From NCBI GenBank assembly GCA_900316235.1, contig ONCC01000014.1, forward strand, positions 1-47,657: a stretch of DNA of 47,657 nucleotides, given 5' to 3'. This document shows positions 32,213-40,275 of this stretch, piece by piece; position 1 is the first letter of the stretch; each line of letters opens with the position of its first letter. A program made the translations under genes and the position numbers. The notes under the pieces are model-generated. The model made no database searches. It was not told the origin of the DNA and was given only the letters and a program-made list of their open reading frames with translations. This DNA is from an uncultured Bacteroidales bacterium (GTDB lineage: Bacteria > Bacteroidota > Bacteroidia > Bacteroidales > P3).

Positions 32213-32232
32213 ACAGTAGTTAAGTAGTTAAG
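32202..32232. repeat. TAGTTAAG units around the GH29 stop codon
   Basis: The 8-base word TAGTTAAG occurs at 32202-32209, within the last GH29 codons, and twice in tandem at 32217-32224 and 32225-32232. It occupies nearly all the 24-base gap to the methionine sulfoxide reductase gene. Confidence 0.7.
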
Positions 32233-32236
32233 GCAA

Positions 32237-32680
32237 ATGAAAAAAGAGGAGAAATACGCCGCCTTGCTTCCGCAGGTGAAGTCGCTTTGCGAGGGCGAGA
32301 CGGACACGATAGCCAAGATGGCCAATGTCAGCGCACTGCTGCATAGCGAGTTTGGCTTCTGGTGGACAGGATTCTATAGAGTCATTAATAATGAATTATT
32401 ATTGGGACCTTTCCAAGGGCCGATAGCCTGTGTGCACATCGCCTACGGTCGCGGGGTCTGTGGTACGGCATGGAAGGAGCGCCGAACGATGGTAGTGCCT
32501 GACGTAGAGCAGTTTCCGGGACACATCGCCTGCTCTAGCGAGAGCCGCAGCGAGATTGTGGTGCCGGTATTTAAAGAGAACGAGGTGATTGCAGTGTTGG
32601 ACATTGACAGCCGTGACCTGGCCACCTTCGATGACATCGACCGCCGTTACCTTGAAGAAGCCGTCAAATACATCCCATGA
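32237..32680 (+). CDS. msrC: Free methionine-(R)-sulfoxide reductase (GAF-domain MsrC type)
   Basis: The 147-residue GAF-fold protein has the fRMsr signature: FGFWWTGFYRV, PIACVHIAYGRGVCGTAWKE (two conserved Cys), and VPDVEQFPGHIACSSESRSE with the third Cys, then IVVPVF. It reduces free methionine-R-sulfoxide with electrons from thioredoxin, protecting against oxidants in the cytosol. Start and length agree with the family. It is 24 bases after GH29 and is followed by a perfect palindrome and a terminator. Confidence 0.92.
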   Translation: MKKEEKYAALLPQVKSLCEGETDTIAKMANVSALLHSEFGFWWTGFYRVINNELLLGPFQGPIACVHIAYGRGVCGTAWKERRTMVVPDVEQFPGHIACSSESRSEIVVPVFKENEVIAVLDIDSRDLATFDDIDRRYLEEAVKYIP

Positions 32681-32691
32681 CCCTACCAACG

Positions 32692-32727
32692 CCCTACCAA
32701 CTCCTACCATGGTAGGAGTTGGTAGGG
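32692..32727. repeat. Perfect 36-base palindrome
   Basis: CCCTACCAACTCCTACCA and its exact complement TGGTAGGAGTTGGTAGGG form an uninterrupted palindrome centred between 32709 and 32710. A direct copy of CCCTACCAAC lies just before it at 32681-32690. It is 11 bases after the MsrC stop. It could form a cruciform or an mRNA hairpin, but lacks a U-run and has no loop. Confidence 0.9.
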
Positions 32728-32760
32728 TGTTGATACGGTGTTGATACGGTGTTGATACGG
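32728..32760. repeat. Three exact copies of an 11-base repeat
   Basis: TGTTGATACGG occurs three times in tandem without error (32728-32738, 32739-32749, 32750-32760), starting at the base after the palindrome. No reading frame is implied. Confidence 0.9.
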
Positions 32761-32794
32761 AGATGGTATTAAGTATCAGATAGTTATAAAAGTC

Positions 32795-32823
32795 GAAAAA
32801 ACGCCCGTCAAAGGCGTTTTTTC
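32795..32823. terminator. Bidirectional terminator between msrC and the DUF5686 gene
   Basis: GAAAAAACGCC (32795-32805) pairs with GGCGTTTTTTC (32813-32823) across a seven-base loop. There is an A-run on one side and a U-run on the other, so it can serve both the plus-strand msrC transcript and the minus-strand DUF5686 transcript. Confidence 0.75.
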
Positions 32824-32854
32824 AATTTTTATAATAAAAATGCAAAGTACTGAT

Positions 32855-35455
32855 TTACAGTGAGAATTTAAGGTCTATACGAACAAACCAGCAGTCCTTC
32901 TTGTCCCACCCGTCGATATAGGTGAGTCGGCGAACGAAATCGATGCGCAGGATGCGGAGAATATTCTCAATACCAATGCTATACTCCATGAATGGTCCCT
33001 GATCGAAGGGCTTGGTATCGGGCGGGGGCATGTAAAGACCCGTGGGGTCGATGCTGACATTATTCTTGTCGGTAAGGGTGCCGTAGAGGAAATTGAAGCC
33101 CATGACCTCGCGCAGACGTAGACGGTTGATAAGGGGTATCCTATTGAGAATCCATCCTTTAAGGTGATAGGATGCGAAGAAGGCCACATAGCGGTCCATG
33201 ATGAATTCCATGGGTCTCATGGAGTTGAAGGAGTTGTTTGACACCCAGATGCTCGAGTTGCCGGAAGGGATGTAGAGTCGAGTGTAAGGAGCTCTGTTCC
33301 AGATAGCTCCTGCGGAGAGTTTGGCATCGATATGACCGAAGGAGGAGAGCCAGATGCGCTTGTCGGCCGAGATGTCGGTACTATGCACCCATCTAACTCC
33401 GTCGACGAGGTCGACGGTATGGCCGATACTAATCGACGGGGCATCTTTGCGGAGGTTCGACTGGGTCTCGCGACGGCGTGTACCGGGGGAGAAATTGGGG
33501 GTAAAACTGAGACCCACATGCCACTCAGCCTCGGTGAAGAAGTCGACCTTCTTGAGAGACCCATCCTCCTGGTATTCAAGATATACCAGCGATCCTGAAG
33601 GTTCATAGTGGCGTGCCGCCAACCAGGTATCAAACCTCATGTGGTTCTTCCATTCTTTGCGGAAACGCAGCATACCCTGGGCGACGTACTGGACATTCAT
33701 CTCGTTGTCGGAGGAGGACATAATGTTGTCGCGGTCGAAATTCTCGTAGCTCTGTCCGGGGGTCTGGAGTTCATAAGTGGCATTGAGGCTGATGCTGCTG
33801 AAGGGGGCCTCATGAGAGTGGCGGTCCTTATCATCGAAAGTGTGGGTAAGGAGAAGATTCCCTTTGGGCCGCTTGTCACGGAAACCATAGGCGGCATAGC
33901 CCTCAATGAAATTGCGCGGGCTCAACTCGGCCTTACTCATGCCACCCAGACGCAGACGCCAGCCCTCCTGATGATTGTAACTGAAGATATTGAATACCGG
34001 TCCAATGTCGAACTTGCTGTCGCTGCGCTTCTTGGCGGTGGGGATATAACCGCTGGTGAGCATCTCGCCGGTGTATTTGATAGTGCGGAACTCGGGCAGG
34101 CGATTCAGTTCAATCCACATGCTGTCGAGCACCGTCTCCTTGGCCGAAAGCTTCACTGGGCGCCGCTCGTTGAACTCACTCTTGTAGTGCATCAAGTCCT
34201 TCTTTGGCAGGACAACTTCGTGCTCGAAGGTAGAGAAAATACTGTCGGGCAGCATTTTAGCCGTGTCGCTGAAGTCATAGTTGGTGTAGACACGCATCTG
34301 GTGTACGTAGAGTTCCTGTATACGCTTCGAGATGTACATACGTCCATAGGTGTCGCAACGATAGGGCAGCCAATGGATGCTTCCATCGGCAGCGGTATCG
34401 CGCCTAAATGTCTGTACAACAGAGAGGTCTCGCACAAAATTGAGGTTCACGTGGGGAGATACGGTCATCACATATTTCGTCAGGGCAAAGGAACTATCGG
34501 GGTCGAGCGAGACATACATGCGTCCGGTGAAGCCGTAGCTCTGCTGATTGGCAGGTATAAAGCTCAGTTCCACACATTTCTGTCCCTCGACTAAGCAGGT
34601 GTCGGTAATATAGAACTTATAAAAGGTGGTACCCAAGACTGAGGAAAGAGGGCTAGTGAAATGGTTGAGCATCAGTTCGATGTCACCATCATAGATATCT
34701 ACTGGCGTAAACATCACGCGAATATTCTCGTCGATACCTTCGTCAGTAAGTACCTCGTCGAGGCCTTCCATGCGCTTGCCGGTAACAAGACGGCGCTGTT
34801 GCTTGGGGCTCTTACGGTAGCTCTCTTCCACAAGTGCTTCGCGCATGGAGACAATAAGGATGGGTGTGGCATCGAACTGAGTTTCGTCGATGTATTTCTC
34901 CAGGAAATCAAGTTTTTTCCATAACCAGTGTTCCTCGAAGTCGGGGTTGAAGTCGTCGAGCGACATGGAGAGACGTTCGTAAACGTCACGATACCAGTGG
35001 TCGGCATTCTCGATGCGATTCTCATCCTTGTGCGCGATGACTTTTTTTACCAACTCGACGGCGGGGTTGTTTTTGCGCGAGTATTTCTTCTTACTTTTCT
35101 TGGCGGTGATTTCCACCGCCTCAAGAGTCTTACCGCGAGGTATCATCTTGACAGTCACCCGCTTCTTGGTTTTGCCGCGCTGCAGTTTGAGTTTCTGTGG
35201 CTCGTAGCCCATCATGCGGAAACTCACGGTGGTATAGCCTTGGTCGTTGCTGATAGAGAACCTGCCGTCCATGTCGGTCTCGGCTCCGACGGTGGTGCCG
35301 TCGAATACTATTTGAACGAAGGGGATGGGCTCATTGGTTTCGGCATCGCGCACACGGCCTTGAACGGCCGTCGTGGGGCTTTGTGCCAGAGTCGTCAGTG
35401 GCAAAAGGAGCAGTAGTATCAGATATATCGTTTTATCTTTCAACAAGATGTTCAT
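32855..35455 (-). CDS. DUF5686 outer-membrane protein with carboxypeptidase-like N-terminal domain
   Basis: From ATG 35455 the protein has 866 residues: a signal peptide (KTIYLILLLLLPLTTLAQ), a carboxypeptidase-regulatory-like beta domain (about 30-105, VQGRVRDAETNEPIPFVQIV, FRMMGYEP), a basic stretch KKSKKKYSRKNNP, and then the DUF5686 region. That region ends in many beta strands and an aromatic C-terminus (DLKFSL) typical of outer-membrane barrels. The role is unknown; relatives look like TonB-receptor cousins without a plug. Its promoter box (minus strand, 35481-35488) reads TATCTTTGCA, leaving a leader of about 20 bases and excluding the longer open frame to 35503. Confidence 0.87.
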   Translation of the reverse strand: MNILLKDKTIYLILLLLLPLTTLAQSPTTAVQGRVRDAETNEPIPFVQIVFDGTTVGAETDMDGRFSISNDQGYTTVSFRMMGYEPQKLKLQRGKTKKRVTVKMIPRGKTLEAVEITAKKSKKKYSRKNNPAVELVKKVIAHKDENRIENADHWYRDVYERLSMSLDDFNPDFEEHWLWKKLDFLEKYIDETQFDATPILIVSMREALVEESYRKSPKQQRRLVTGKRMEGLDEVLTDEGIDENIRVMFTPVDIYDGDIELMLNHFTSPLSSVLGTTFYKFYITDTCLVEGQKCVELSFIPANQQSYGFTGRMYVSLDPDSSFALTKYVMTVSPHVNLNFVRDLSVVQTFRRDTAADGSIHWLPYRCDTYGRMYISKRIQELYVHQMRVYTNYDFSDTAKMLPDSIFSTFEHEVVLPKKDLMHYKSEFNERRPVKLSAKETVLDSMWIELNRLPEFRTIKYTGEMLTSGYIPTAKKRSDSKFDIGPVFNIFSYNHQEGWRLRLGGMSKAELSPRNFIEGYAAYGFRDKRPKGNLLLTHTFDDKDRHSHEAPFSSISLNATYELQTPGQSYENFDRDNIMSSSDNEMNVQYVAQGMLRFRKEWKNHMRFDTWLAARHYEPSGSLVYLEYQEDGSLKKVDFFTEAEWHVGLSFTPNFSPGTRRRETQSNLRKDAPSISIGHTVDLVDGVRWVHSTDISADKRIWLSSFGHIDAKLSAGAIWNRAPYTRLYIPSGNSSIWVSNNSFNSMRPMEFIMDRYVAFFASYHLKGWILNRIPLINRLRLREVMGFNFLYGTLTDKNNVSIDPTGLYMPPPDTKPFDQGPFMEYSIGIENILRILRIDFVRRLTYIDGWDKKDCWFVRIDLKFSL

Positions 35456-35480
35456 TTCAGGACAGTCATTTTTAGTTTTG

Positions 35481-35488
35481 CAAAGATA
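35481..35488 (-). promoter_or_regulatory. Promoter -7 box for the DUF5686 gene
   Basis: On the minus strand TATCTTTG is followed by CA, an excellent match to TAnnTTTG. The predicted transcription start near 35475 supports translation from ATG 35455. Confidence 0.65.
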
Positions 35489-35559
35489 CGCATAAATATT
35501 CATTTCGAGTATGTTTTCTTTTTTTGTACAGCATACGGCAATTATCTTGCAAAAAAATA

Positions 35560-35585
35560 GCCCCGATGTGTAATCACATCGGGGC
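35560..35585 (-). terminator. Rho-independent terminator after the flavoprotein fusion gene
   Basis: An 11-base-pair GC-rich stem (GCCCCGATGTG, 35560-35570, with CACATCGGGGC, 35575-35585) with a TAAT tetraloop is followed, on the minus strand, by TATTTTTTT. It ends the transcript of the 1082-residue flavoprotein. Confidence 0.85.
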
Positions 35586-35589
35586 CCTT

Positions 35590-35617
35590 TTTAATTTTTA
35601 ATTCTTAATTTTTAATT
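35590..35617. repeat. Four copies of a 7-base repeat before the terminator
   Basis: TTTAATT, TTTAATT, CTTAATT and TTTAATT (YTTAATT) are in tandem from 35590 to 35617 and touch the stop codon of the flavoprotein gene. Period and placement match the arrays at 20624-20672 and 23977-24004, but the unit differs. Confidence 0.75.
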
Positions 35618-38600
35618 TACTTGAAGGCGTTCTCGCTGAGACCATGACCCGAGAGGGCAAGTTCTTTCATATAGCCCGGCACCTCGCGGCCGAGGTACTT
35701 GTCGACATAGAGTTTGGCAAGATACTGACCCAGCATGAAGCCGTGTCCACGTAAGCCAGTGAGGAGTCCAACCTCGGGATCGACAATGTAGCGCGGCTCA
35801 GTGTAGCGTCCGGCCCAGCAGGCCAGGAAACTCACCTCTTTGAGGCCAGGAATCCACTCGGCAAAGACCTCGCTGACAATCTCGAGGAATTCCTTACTGT
35901 TGTACTTGATGTTCTGGCGGGTCTCATAGGCATCGGTATCGGGGCTGGCACAGCCAATAATCTGTCCTGTGTGGGCGAACTGCTGTCCATAGACGGCACT
36001 GAAGCCACGGTAGTGGCGACGGTCGATAATCATGTCGAGGGCGTCACCGTTGACACCCATCAGCGGCAGGCGACGCGTGATGAAGGCCTGGTGCTTCACG
36101 GGATAGAGCCCCGTGTCGATGCCCAGCATGTCGGTGAACTTCTCAGCACCCCACCCCATGGCGTTGACGAAGTGGTCGCAGGTGTACTCCACATAGTGGC
36201 CTTCGTGGTTGCGTACCAAGGCCACAACCTTATCACCTTTGCGACCCACAGAGAGGAGTTCGCAATCCTCATAGTAGCGGCCTCCAAGACTGACACCGAT
36301 TCCACGGATATAATCGATGACACGACCTGGCGTAGCCTGCCAGCAATCGCGCGTCATAAGGGCGTGGCTGTAGGTGGTCTTCGTGTCGTCCCACAGGGGC
36401 GAAATTTCTTTCTTGAAATCCTTTCGGTCAACCATGTAGGCATCACTCCAGGCACGGCTGGCATCGAGGGCCTTATAGGTAGCCTCATCGTGGACGAGGT
36501 TGACATAGCGCGTGGGCTTGTAGTTGATATTGTGGACCTTCTGAATGCTCTTGAATATCTCGTGGCTATGCTGCGCAATGTCAGCAATGTCGGGATTGGA
36601 GAAAGCCGGCCGACCACCGCCAATGTTGCGCCATGATGCCCCACGACTCCAGTTGACCATCACAGGCTTGAATCCCGCCTCGCTGAAGTAGCGGAAAAGG
36701 CCACTGCCCGCAATTCCACCACCAGCGATGAGTACTCGTACCTCTTCATGGATGACATCGTTGCCTTTCGGGAAAATGAAGACCTCCTTGCGCCCCTCAG
36801 TGTAGAGGTCGCCGAGAGACACTTGGTTGCTCAATGGAGCACGCGGTGTAGCCTCGCCAGTGAGTTCAATACCATGGGCGCGGAGCACCTGACGGGCTCG
36901 CGCGATGCAGCGTTTGCCACGGCAGGGGCCCATACCCATACGGGTGATATGTTTCAGTTCGTCAACCGAAATATACTTCCTATCACCCACAACCTCAAGC
37001 ATCTGCTTGTCTGTGATATCCTCACAATGGCAGATATAGGTGGGCTCTTTCTGAGTATTCTGAGTATTCTGAATTCTCAGACTATCCGGATATTTCTCCT
37101 TCACAATAAAGCCTTTGATGTCGGTCATCACCCCATCGACATTGACCACCTTCACGCGGGCGACGTTGGTCTTGTTATCCTTTTTGAGGACTTTTTCTAT
37201 CACACCTTCTCCAACCTTCTGGCCGTTGTTGTCGACCAAATAGACCTCTTTGCCCTCCTCTACCTCATACTCGATGGGCAGGAAACACCACTCTTTCTGG
37301 AGGTTGTATCCAAAGATAGCGAGACCCGGGCAGTGATTGACGCACTCCATACAACCAATGCACTTGTCGTAGTTGACCGTCGGCGTACTGGAGGTTGTGG
37401 GCTTGCTGATGGCCCCCTGCGGACAACTGAAGGTGCAAGGGTTGCAAGCGAAGCCATAGAGACAGTCGAGTTGCACGAAGGGTTTGGCTTTCATGCGCTC
37501 CTCGCTGGGCAAGTTGGGCTTCTCCAAAAGCCTAACCGGATGCTGCTGAGAATCGATATACTGGCGCGAGATGTCGAGATACTCGTCGTAGTTGAAGCGA
37601 ATAGCCATCTCTTGTGCAATCTCGTAGGCCACCTGGCGACCACGCAACACCGCACTGGTGCCCTCACCAATGCGCACGGCATCGCCAGCTCCGTAGACAT
37701 GGTGTCCGAAAAGTTCCTTACCCTTAATGAGTAACTGACTGTCGGGTACGAGGCCAGTACATATATTAATAATGTCAATATCGTTGATGACCTGTTCTGT
37801 TCCGGGAATGGGCTTAAAGTTCTCGCACTTGGCGATAACGGCACCTGTGATGCCGGTATGGTCGGCATTGGGGATAGCCTTTAGAAGCGTGTAACCCGTC
37901 ATGATGGGGATGCCGAGACGGCGCACACGATTGGCCTGCACAGGGAAACCGCCTTCTCGCGGCATAGCCTCAATGATGGCTTTGATAGTGGCACCGGCCT
38001 GCATGCCCTGGTAGGAGGTGAGGTAGCCTATGTTGCCAGCACCCACAGTGAGCACACGCTTTCCGAGGAGGGTGTGCTCCTGATTCATCATCTTCTGGAA
38101 CACGGCAGCGGTGTAGACTCCCGGCACGTCGTCGTTTTCGAAGGCTGGCATGAAGGGCACAGCACCCGTGGCCACCACGAAATACTGCGCATCAATGTAG
38201 GCCATCTGACCAGTAATGAAATTCTTCACAGCAATGCGTGGCCCTTCCAGGATATCCCACACTGTGGTGTTCAACAAGATGCCTTCCTGGCTGTTTCCTG
38301 CAAGAGTTTTAGCAATATCAAAGCCTCGCATGCCGCCATATTTTTTCTCCTTCTCAAAGAAAAAGAACTGGTGGGTCTGCATATTGAACTGTCCTCCGAT
38401 ACGTGGATTACTGTCAATGACAAGGTTATCAATACCAAAGGCATTCAGTTGCTCACGACAAGCAAGTCCGGCAGGGCCTGCGCCGACGATAGCCACCTGG
38501 GTCTTGTAGACCTGCACCGTCTGGGCTGCCTCCTGCGGACGGGCAGGCGGCTCAAAGGTGACTCCCGGAAGATCGGCTTCATGAGTGATGGTACGTACCT

Positions 38601-38865
38601 CACGGACGCCATCTACAGCAGTGATACAGATGCGACGCACGCGCCCGTCGACCAGCATCTCGCAAGCGCCGCACTTGCCGATGCCGCACTCCAACGAGCG
38701 GTTGCGCCCTTGAAGTGAGTGACTGTGCACTGGGAAGCCCGCCTCGTGCAATGCCTTGGCAATGGTGTAGCCCTTGGTGGCCTGCACCTTATGGCCTTCA
38801 AACAAAAATTCAACAATCTCTCCCTGGGGAATGTCCAGAATGGGGTGTTTTTCGATTCTGTACAT
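35617..38865 (-). CDS. 1082-residue HcnABC-like iron-sulfur flavoprotein fusion
   Basis: Domains in order: a 2Fe-2S domain (CGIGKCGACEML, about 60-72), an FAD/NAD disulfide-oxidoreductase domain (VAIVGAGPAGLA near 128, VLTVGAGNIGYL near 265), 4Fe-4S sites (CLYGFACNPCTFSC near 468, CIGCMECVNHCPG near 502), a BFD-like 2Fe-2S site (YICHCEDITD and GPCRGKRC, about 607-660), and a second FAD domain of the DAO type (VLIAGGGIAGSG near 708). In other bacteria these are the separate subunits of HcnABC, octopine, or proline dehydrogenase-like enzymes. It most likely oxidises an amino or imino acid in the cytosol. The linker at residues about 596-605 is a 9-base repeat (QNTQNTQ). Confidence 0.87.
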   Translation of the reverse strand: MYRIEKHPILDIPQGEIVEFLFEGHKVQATKGYTIAKALHEAGFPVHSHSLQGRNRSLECGIGKCGACEMLVDGRVRRICITAVDGVREVRTITHEADLPGVTFEPPARPQEAAQTVQVYKTQVAIVGAGPAGLACREQLNAFGIDNLVIDSNPRIGGQFNMQTHQFFFFEKEKKYGGMRGFDIAKTLAGNSQEGILLNTTVWDILEGPRIAVKNFITGQMAYIDAQYFVVATGAVPFMPAFENDDVPGVYTAAVFQKMMNQEHTLLGKRVLTVGAGNIGYLTSYQGMQAGATIKAIIEAMPREGGFPVQANRVRRLGIPIMTGYTLLKAIPNADHTGITGAVIAKCENFKPIPGTEQVINDIDIINICTGLVPDSQLLIKGKELFGHHVYGAGDAVRIGEGTSAVLRGRQVAYEIAQEMAIRFNYDEYLDISRQYIDSQQHPVRLLEKPNLPSEERMKAKPFVQLDCLYGFACNPCTFSCPQGAISKPTTSSTPTVNYDKCIGCMECVNHCPGLAIFGYNLQKEWCFLPIEYEVEEGKEVYLVDNNGQKVGEGVIEKVLKKDNKTNVARVKVVNVDGVMTDIKGFIVKEKYPDSLRIQNTQNTQKEPTYICHCEDITDKQMLEVVGDRKYISVDELKHITRMGMGPCRGKRCIARARQVLRAHGIELTGEATPRAPLSNQVSLGDLYTEGRKEVFIFPKGNDVIHEEVRVLIAGGGIAGSGLFRYFSEAGFKPVMVNWSRGASWRNIGGGRPAFSNPDIADIAQHSHEIFKSIQKVHNINYKPTRYVNLVHDEATYKALDASRAWSDAYMVDRKDFKKEISPLWDDTKTTYSHALMTRDCWQATPGRVIDYIRGIGVSLGGRYYEDCELLSVGRKGDKVVALVRNHEGHYVEYTCDHFVNAMGWGAEKFTDMLGIDTGLYPVKHQAFITRRLPLMGVNGDALDMIIDRRHYRGFSAVYGQQFAHTGQIIGCASPDTDAYETRQNIKYNSKEFLEIVSEVFAEWIPGLKEVSFLACWAGRYTEPRYIVDPEVGLLTGLRGHGFMLGQYLAKLYVDKYLGREVPGYMKELALSGHGLSENAFK

Positions 38866-38924
38866 AGTTGTAAGTGTTTTTGGATTAATATATTATAGTG
38901 TTTAACTCGTTCCAACGGACACTA

Positions 38925-38932
38925 CAAAATTA
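38925..38932 (-). promoter_or_regulatory. Promoter -7 box for the flavoprotein fusion
   Basis: On the minus strand TAATTTTG matches TAnnTTTG. A TTTG at 38953-38956 stands 20 bases upstream as the -33 element. The start would be near 38920, with a leader of about 54 bases. Confidence 0.55.
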
Positions 38933-38990
38933 ATCAAACTCTTACAAAAATGCAAATATTTTTTTTAAGAGGATGGCAAGATTGGGATAA

Positions 38991-39020
38991 AAAAGCCCCG
39001 CACTCTCGTGCGGGGCTTTT
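38991..39020 (-). terminator. Strong terminator after the beta-barrel gene
   Basis: A perfect 13-base-pair stem (AAAAGCCCCGCAC, 38991-39003, with GTGCGGGGCTTTT, 39008-39020) closes a TCTC loop and lies 11 bases beyond the stop of the 410-residue beta-barrel gene. The symmetric A and T runs would let it work in both directions. Confidence 0.88.
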
Positions 39021-39031
39021 TCGTTCGCTTA

Positions 39032-40264
39032 TCAGCGAGCGGTCCAGTTAGCCGGCAACCGATATCGATTGGTATTGTTGCCAAAGTTATAGATGTATCC
39101 TATCGTTATGGAAGGGATTCCAACGCCAAAGGAACTACCCGAGGGCCCAGTGCTACCACCTATACGGGGATGAACCATAGTGTACCGGATATCAGCATAG
39201 AGGTCGCTATGATAACCGATGTAGTAGCGGAACATGAGACCTCCATGGAGTCCCAAGTCGAAGATGGGATCGTCAAAACGCCACACAAGACCAGAGCCTA
39301 AATAAGGCAGGATGTTCAACTTAACACCACGTGAGAAGTGCAAGGCATGGGTGAGGTTAACCATGAGGTCGGCATGAAGATTGCCATAGGTATAGGCCTT
39401 ACCTGCCGAATCAATCACCTCGTTGAAGCGCTCATGAGCCCTAATGCCTCCTAACTGCATACGAATGGTCCAAAACTCGTTAAAATTGCGACCGATAGAG
39501 AGGTCAATAGTGGTACCATACATGCCGTCGGCAGGGCTAAGGTGTTCGAATTCAAACGAGGAGAAATTGGGACCAAGACCAACACCGAAGAACCAATCAA
39601 AGCCTTTTGAGCGCGATTCATACTCGGTACTGCGGTGGAAGGGCGAGGAGAAAAAGTTGCGGGAGATTCCCACTGTGGCCATGCCCAAAAAGTTGTTGCC
39701 AAAGTTCTTGTCAAATCCTTGGGGCATGAAGTAGAGCTTGCCCTCGAAAAAAACACTCCAATAGGGAGCAAAGAGATAGTTGGCTTGAAGGCCAATCATG
39801 GCCGTCAAATCAAACACCCGGTTACTGCCCAATTGGTCAGCACTGATTGAGTCTCCATAAATCAGTCCGAGTCCGAAGATGGGGTACAACTGGAATTTAC
39901 TTCCGGAGATGCGACTGATAGTAGATCTGATGTCCCACAAAGCTTCTGCTGTTCCCAAGAGGAAGATAGACGAGTTGGTAGCGATGGAACCATTTGGCAG
40001 CACTGCGGAGCGTCCAGCCAAAGCCATGTCAAAACTGAGGCGCAAGGCCAGCGGACGAGCAATCCACTTACCGGCACTGAGGCCACCGGCGAAACCCAAA
40101 TTCACCTTCCCCGCATTATAATTGTTGTAGATGCCCAGTCCAACACGTCCCGAAAGGAACGTATTGGAGAATGCGGTGGAGCCTTCGGACACCTTGTTTC
40201 TCTTTTGTGCACCTGCACCAACCATAAACGTCAGCAGGAGCAGTATGGAGACAATCTTTTTCAT
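39032..40264 (-). CDS. Predicted outer-membrane beta-barrel protein
   Basis: The 410-residue protein has a signal peptide (KKIVSILLLLTFMVGAGAQ) and many alternating hydrophobic strands ending in aromatics (GRVGLGIYNNY, ALRLSFDMALAG, GWF-like FDWFFGVGLGPNFSSFEF, PSITIGYIYNFG), as in outer-membrane barrels. I do not recognise a specific family or substrate. It lies 11 bases downstream of trigger factor on the same strand, which makes sense for a barrel whose folding chaperone is expressed together, though this may be coincidence. Confidence 0.75.
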   Translation of the reverse strand: MKKIVSILLLLTFMVGAGAQKRNKVSEGSTAFSNTFLSGRVGLGIYNNYNAGKVNLGFAGGLSAGKWIARPLALRLSFDMALAGRSAVLPNGSIATNSSIFLLGTAEALWDIRSTISRISGSKFQLYPIFGLGLIYGDSISADQLGSNRVFDLTAMIGLQANYLFAPYWSVFFEGKLYFMPQGFDKNFGNNFLGMATVGISRNFFSSPFHRSTEYESRSKGFDWFFGVGLGPNFSSFEFEHLSPADGMYGTTIDLSIGRNFNEFWTIRMQLGGIRAHERFNEVIDSAGKAYTYGNLHADLMVNLTHALHFSRGVKLNILPYLGSGLVWRFDDPIFDLGLHGGLMFRYYIGYHSDLYADIRYTMVHPRIGGSTGPSGSSFGVGIPSITIGYIYNFGNNTNRYRLPANWTAR

Positions 40265-40275
40265 ATAAAAAGCCT

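Noticed and set aside
32681..32760. CRISPR-like repeats
   Set aside because: The 11-mers are in direct contact with no spacers, and no cas gene is present.
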